Shown here: positions 4,840 through 8,330 of the stretch, one piece after another
How the letters are laid out: each line of letters opens with the position of its first letter
Position numbering within the stretch: the stretch's first letter is position 1
Assembly (NCBI GenBank): GCA_020632915.1
Contig: JACKEP010000047.1
Location: 1-8,330, forward strand
Direction: 5' to 3'
DNA length: 8,330 nucleotides
Origin: Alphaproteobacteria bacterium
GTDB lineage: Bacteria; Myxococcota_A; UBA796; GCA-2862545
Position numbers and translations under genes: made by a program
Notes under the pieces: generated by a model
Told to the model about the DNA's origin: nothing
The model's input: the letters and a program-made list of their open reading frames with translations, nothing else
The model's database searches: none

Positions 4840-6501
4840 ATGTCCCAGAACGCCTCGTCCGGCGACTGGATCGCCGACGCCGCCGACCAGGCCGAGGCCC
4901 ACGCCTTCGCCGCCAAGGGCCCGGGTGCCACCATCGTGTGCGCCTCCGGCATCAGCCCGTCCGGCCCCATCCACCTCGGCAACCTGCGCGAGGTGCTCAC
5001 CACCCACTTCGTCGCCGAGGAGCTGCGCCGCCGCGGTCACGACGTCGTCCACCTGCACTCGTGGGACGACTTCGACCGCCTGCGCAAGGTGCCCGCGGGC
5101 ATCCCCGAGCACTTCGCCCAGTACATCGGCATGCCGCTGGCCCGCATCCCCGACCCGTTCGGGGAGCACGCCTCGTGGGCCGACCGCTACATCACCCAGT
5201 TCCGCGACGCCGCCGCGCGCCTGGGCGTCACCGCGCGCTGGGTGCGCCAGTCCGAGCAGTACCCGGCCAACACCTACCGCGACGCCGTCAAGACCGCGCT
5301 CACCCGCCGCCACGAGCTGTTCGACGTGGTCTCCCGGTACCAGACCGAGAAGCTGCAGGAGCGGTCGGTCGAGGAGCGCCGGGCCGACTACTGGCCGTTC
5401 AAGGTCTACTGCCCGGTCAGCGGCAAGGACGACACCACCAACCTCGCCTGGGACCCCGACACCGCCACGCTCACCTACCGCAGCGCCGCCGACGGCCAGG
5501 TGCGCACCACCTGCCTCGACGACGAGTGCATCGGCAAGCTGGTGTGGAAGGTGGACTGGCCGATGCGCTGGGCCCACGAGCGGGTCGACTTCGAGCCCGG
5601 CGGCACCGACCACTCCTCGCCCGGCTCGTCGTACACGGTGGGCACCGACGTGGTGGGCCCGTTCTTCGGCTGGCGCGCGCCCACCTACGTGCCCTACGCC
5701 TTCGTGGGCTTCTCGGGGCAGGTCAAGATGTCGAGCTCGCGCGGCGTGTCGGCCACGCCCGACTTCGCGCTCGGCTTCGTGGAGCCCGCCCTGCTGCGGT
5801 GGCTCTACCTGCGCCGCAAGGCCGACGCCGAGTTCCAGATCGACTTCGGCGCGCAGCTCTGGCGCGCCTACGACGAGTGGGACGCGCTGGCACGCAAGGT
5901 CGACGACGGCACCGCGCCGCCCGTCGAGACGCGCATGTACGAGCGCGCCATCGCCACCAGCGCCGGCCCCGTCGCGCACCCCAGCCGCCGCATCAGCTTC
6001 CGCACCCTGTGGACCGCGCTGGACGCCACCCACGGCAACCTCGACCAGACGCTGCGCATCGTGGCCACCACGGTCGACGATCCGCCCGACGCCGCCACGC
6101 TCGCCGACGAGATCGAGCCCCGCCTGACGTGCGCGCAGGGCTGGGTGGAGAACTGCCTCGACGACGACGAGCGCCTCGCCCCCAAGACCGCCTTCGACCC
6201 CGACGCGTGGGCGGCGCTGGACGCCGGCCAGCAGGCCGCCGTGCGCCGCTTCGCCGCGATGCTGCCCACCACGGCGTGGACCTACAAGCCCGTCGAAGAC
6301 CTGGTCTACGGCGTGCCCAAGCTCGAGGCGGGCCTCGGCCTCGACGACAAGCCCACCCCGCCGGTGAGGGCGGCGCAGCGCGCGTTCTTCGTGGCGCTCT
6401 ACCAGCTGCTGCTGGGGGCCGACACCGGCCCGCGCCTGCCGACGCTGTTGCTCGCGCTGGGCCGCGACACGGTGGCCCCGCTGGTGACGCCACCGGCGTG
6501 A
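4840..6501 (+). CDS. lysS: Lysine--tRNA ligase, class I
   Basis: 553-residue class I (Rossmann-fold) lysyl-tRNA synthetase, which charges tRNA-Lys with lysine using ATP in the cytoplasm. This is the archaeal-type enzyme found in a minority of bacteria, unrelated in fold to the usual class II LysRS. It shows the HIGH-type motif as HLGN at 45-48 within SGISPSGPIHLGNLREV, and the KMSKS-type loop as KMSSS at 296-300. Between them are EGKLVWKVDW-like IGKLVWKVDWPMRWAHE (231-247) and FEPGGTDHSSPGSSY (251-265), both characteristic of class I LysRS. The C-terminal part from about 380 is helical, as expected for the anticodon-recognising domain. Length is normal. One oddity is CPVSGK at 191-196: related enzymes, as I recall, carry a CxxCG zinc-type pair here, and the second Cys is Ser. 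Cys225 and Cys230 remain. It diverges from the cytochrome gene and converges on the SulP gene. Confidence 0.94.
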   Translation: MSQNASSGDWIADAADQAEAHAFAAKGPGATIVCASGISPSGPIHLGNLREVLTTHFVAEELRRRGHDVVHLHSWDDFDRLRKVPAGIPEHFAQYIGMPLARIPDPFGEHASWADRYITQFRDAAARLGVTARWVRQSEQYPANTYRDAVKTALTRRHELFDVVSRYQTEKLQERSVEERRADYWPFKVYCPVSGKDDTTNLAWDPDTATLTYRSAADGQVRTTCLDDECIGKLVWKVDWPMRWAHERVDFEPGGTDHSSPGSSYTVGTDVVGPFFGWRAPTYVPYAFVGFSGQVKMSSSRGVSATPDFALGFVEPALLRWLYLRRKADAEFQIDFGAQLWRAYDEWDALARKVDDGTAPPVETRMYERAIATSAGPVAHPSRRISFRTLWTALDATHGNLDQTLRIVATTVDDPPDAATLADEIEPRLTCAQGWVENCLDDDERLAPKTAFDPDAWAALDAGQQAAVRRFAAMLPTTAWTYKPVEDLVYGVPKLEAGLGLDDKPTPPVRAAQRAFFVALYQLLLGADTGPRLPTLLLALGRDTVAPLVTPPA

Positions 6502-6517
6502 GCCGTCGCAGGGTGGT

Positions 6518-8197
6518 TCACGCCGTCGCGCGCGCCGTCGCAGACGGTTCCGGGTCCTCGACGCCGAGCCGGGTCAACAGCCCGGCGCGCGCGAGGGCCC
6601 GGCGCGGCTGGGTCTGCAGGCCCACGGTGACCACCTCGGTGCCCACGGCCTCCAGGTCGCCGAGCACCGCCCGCAGGTTCGCGATGCCGGTCTCGTCGAT
6701 CACGGGGACGGCGGACAGGTCGAGGACCACCTTGCGCACGCGCCGGTCGACCTGACGCAGCGTGCCCATGGCGCGGGCGGCGGCGCCGAAGAACAGCGGC
6801 CCGGCGATCTCGTAGATGAGGACGTCGTCACCGGGGTCGGCGTGCACCGAGGTGGTGCCGTCGAGCACGCGCACCTCGGCGACGTCGGCCATGCGCTTGA
6901 TGAACAGCAGCGCCGCCAGGGCCAGGCCCACACCCACCGCGATCACCATGTCGAACACCACGGTGAGCACGAAGCACGTGACCATCACCATGACGTCGGA
7001 GCGCGGCGCGGCGCGCAGCGTGTGCACGAAGTGGCGGGCCTCGCTCATGTTCCAGGCGATGAGCAGCAGCAGCGCGGCCAGCGCCGACATCGGCAGCCAG
7101 CCGAGCAGCGGGGCCAACACCACGATGGCCGCGAGCACCACGAACGCGTGGACCACGGCGGCCACCGGGGTGCGGCCTCCCGAGCGCACGTTGGTGGCGG
7201 TGCGGGCGAGCGCGCCGGTGGCGGCGATGCCCCCGAAGAACGGCCCGACGAGGTTGCCCACGCCCTGGGCGACGAGCTCGGCGTCGGGATCCGTCTTCCG
7301 CCCGGTCATGCCGTCGGCGATGACGGCCGACAGCAGCGACTCGATGGCGCCGAGCATCGCGATGGCGACCGCGGCGGGCACGAGCGCCTGCACGGCGTCG
7401 AAGCCCCCGGCGAGGCCGGGCAGGCCGTGGGGCGCCCACGGCACCGCGAAGCGCGGCATCATCGACGGGATGCCCGCGTGGGACACGCCCGCGTCGTCCA
7501 CCCACGAGAACCGGCTGCGCAGCGTGATGAGGTCGACGCCCTGGCCGTGCAGCACCACCGCGGCGACGCCGGCCAGCGCCAGCGCCACGAGCGGACCGGG
7601 CACGCGGCGGCTGATGCGCGGCCAGGCCACGAGCAGCGCGAAGGTGGCGAGGCCGACGACGGCGTCGGGCCAGGCGATGGTGGGCAGGGCCTCGACGGTG
7701 CCGATCACCTTGTCGTGCCAGTGCCCGCCCATGGGACCCGGGGTCAGGCCCAGGAGGTCCTTGATCTGCAGCGTGGCGATCACCACGCCGATGCCGGCCG
7801 TGAACCCGGTGATCACCGGGCTGGGCATCGCCGCCACGAGCTTGCCGAGGCCGCCGAGCCCCATGGCGACGAGCATCACGCCGGCCATCGCGGTGGCGAC
7901 GAACAACCCTGCGAGGCCGTGCTGCTCGACGATGGGCGCGAGGATGACGACGAACGCCGCCGTGGGCCCCGACACCTGCACGCGGCTGCCGCCGAGGAGC
8001 GCGATGAGCCCGCCGGAGACCACCGCCGTGTACAGGCCGTGCTGCGGCGGCGCGCCCACCGCGACGGCGAGCGCCATCGACAGCGGCACGGCGACCACGC
8101 CCACGACGAGGCCGGAGAGCACGTCGGCGCGCAGATCGTCGGTGGTGTAGCCCTCGCGCAGGGCCTCACGGAGGGCGTGGAACGGAAGGCCGGACAT
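6518..8197 (-). CDS. dauA: SulP/SLC26-family transporter with STAS domain, DauA-like
   Basis: 559-residue inner-membrane anion transporter. The membrane domain (about 20-435) carries the SulP signature around 24-82 (DVLSGLVVGVVAVPLSMALA, HGLYTA, GGSRVQVSGPTAAF), ITGFTAGIGVVIATLQIKD near 129-146, and AMLGAIESLLSAVIADGMTG near 280-299. The cytoplasmic STAS domain (about 457-545) contains VLDLSAVPVIDETG with Thr503 at the position often discussed as regulatory. From memory it follows E. coli DauA (YchM), a C4-dicarboxylate transporter active at acidic pH, closely and without large gaps, including the GLGN/PFFGGI and LLxxAWNMSEA segments. The symbol is given by resemblance; succinate versus sulfate or bicarbonate cannot be settled from sequence. 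The start is the first ATG after an in-frame stop at 8233-8231; its ribosome binding site is weak (GGGG only). The stop lies 16 bp from the convergent lysS stop. Confidence 0.92.
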   Translation of the reverse strand: MSGLPFHALREALREGYTTDDLRADVLSGLVVGVVAVPLSMALAVAVGAPPQHGLYTAVVSGGLIALLGGSRVQVSGPTAAFVVILAPIVEQHGLAGLFVATAMAGVMLVAMGLGGLGKLVAAMPSPVITGFTAGIGVVIATLQIKDLLGLTPGPMGGHWHDKVIGTVEALPTIAWPDAVVGLATFALLVAWPRISRRVPGPLVALALAGVAAVVLHGQGVDLITLRSRFSWVDDAGVSHAGIPSMMPRFAVPWAPHGLPGLAGGFDAVQALVPAAVAIAMLGAIESLLSAVIADGMTGRKTDPDAELVAQGVGNLVGPFFGGIAATGALARTATNVRSGGRTPVAAVVHAFVVLAAIVVLAPLLGWLPMSALAALLLLIAWNMSEARHFVHTLRAAPRSDVMVMVTCFVLTVVFDMVIAVGVGLALAALLFIKRMADVAEVRVLDGTTSVHADPGDDVLIYEIAGPLFFGAAARAMGTLRQVDRRVRKVVLDLSAVPVIDETGIANLRAVLGDLEAVGTEVVTVGLQTQPRRALARAGLLTRLGVEDPEPSATARATA

Positions 8198-8210
8198 GGG
8201 GGACCCCGGA

Positions 8211-8259
8211 GGCGTGGCCGCGGTGCAGGCTCACCGGAAGCGCCGCCCCTGGCCACGCC
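8211..8259 (-). repeat. Inverted repeat in the leader of the SulP gene
   Basis: GGCGTGGCC (8211-8219) and GGCCACGCC (8251-8259) are perfect 9-bp inverted complements with a 31-nt spacer. They lie 14 to 62 nt before the SulP start codon. In RNA they would form a stem close to the weak ribosome binding region, so an effect on translation is conceivable. They may instead be a split DNA-binding dyad. Confidence 0.4.
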
Positions 8260-8273
8260 GCGGGAGGGGGCAG

Positions 8274-8297
8274 GCTGTCCGCCACGGGGCGGACGGC
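8274..8297. repeat. Compact hairpin upstream of the SulP gene
   Basis: GTCCGCC (8277-8283), loop ACGG, GGCGGAC (8288-8294): a perfect 7-bp stem. In + strand RNA it extends to 10 bp with one U-G wobble. There is no U-tract on either side. It sits between the candidate sigma-54 promoter and the SulP start, so it would fall at the very 5' end of that transcript. Confidence 0.4.
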
Positions 8298-8306
8298 GCC
8301 GCCGCA

Positions 8307-8322
8307 TGCGACGGGCGTGCCA
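8307..8322 (-). promoter_or_regulatory. Candidate sigma-54 promoter for the SulP gene
   Basis: Read on the minus strand the site is TGGCACGCCCGTCGCA. Compared with the sigma-54 consensus TGGCACG-N4-TTGCW, it matches all seven bases of the -24 box and four of five in the -12 box (C for the second T), with exact spacing between the GG and GC dinucleotides. It lies about 110 bp upstream of the SulP start in the right orientation. Classic C4-dicarboxylate transport genes (dctA) are sigma-54 dependent, which fits. A chance match in GC-rich DNA is possible, and no activator site could be examined because the window ends here. Confidence 0.45.
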
Positions 8323-8330
8323 GTCGCGGG

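Noticed and set aside
6502..6543. Direct repeat GCCGTCGCAG at 6502-6511 and 6534-6543 at the lysS/SulP junction
   Set aside because: Only two 10-bp copies in GC-rich sequence, one of them inside the Ala/Thr/Arg-rich C-terminus of the SulP gene; likely chance.
6816..8150. A 444-codon plus-strand frame opposite the SulP gene
   Set aside because: It is Ser/Thr/Ala/Pro-rich with no domain, and lies entirely antisense to a full-length SulP transporter.

Overview
The window is an 8.3-kb piece of very GC-rich bacterial chromosome. Several traits suggest Myxococcota or a related former-Deltaproteobacteria lineage: strong G/C preference at third codon positions, lipoproteins with a Thr/Asp/Ser-rich linker, a two-haem CXXCH lipoprotein, a DUF4331 protein and a class I lysyl-tRNA synthetase. 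This placement is an inference from gene content. No phage, transposon, CRISPR, tRNA or rRNA signature was seen, and coding density is high; the longest gap is 189 bp.

Layout from left to right. (1) 2-403, +: C-terminal part of a nitroreductase-superfamily flavoprotein resembling iodotyrosine deiodinase, cut by the window edge. (2) 404-592: gap with three inverted repeats, probably the control region of the next genes. (3) 593-4080, +: three-gene cluster of a secreted DUF4331 protein, a TPR-like lipoprotein and a HupE/UreJ-type membrane protein. The last two overlap by ATGA. (4) 4042-4136: 21-bp tandem repeat that carries the hupE-like stop codon and fills nearly all of the gap to the next gene. 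(5) 4143-4679, -: small lipoprotein with two haem-c motifs. (6) 4840-6501, +: class I lysyl-tRNA synthetase, divergent from the cytochrome. (7) 6518-8197, -: SulP-family transporter with a STAS domain, closely resembling E. coli DauA. It converges on lysS with a 16-bp gap, and its leader holds two hairpins and a sigma-54-like promoter match.

Functionally, lysS is housekeeping and the SulP protein is an anion/dicarboxylate transporter. The least understood part is the DUF4331-TPR-HupE cluster. All three products appear to be exported or membrane-bound. If its signal peptide is cut at the obvious AHA site, the mature DUF4331 protein begins Ser-Ser-His, the form of an ATCUN copper/nickel-binding motif. 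It is encoded with a member of a family that contains nickel permeases. A periplasmic metal-handling module is therefore a testable hypothesis, not a demonstrated function.
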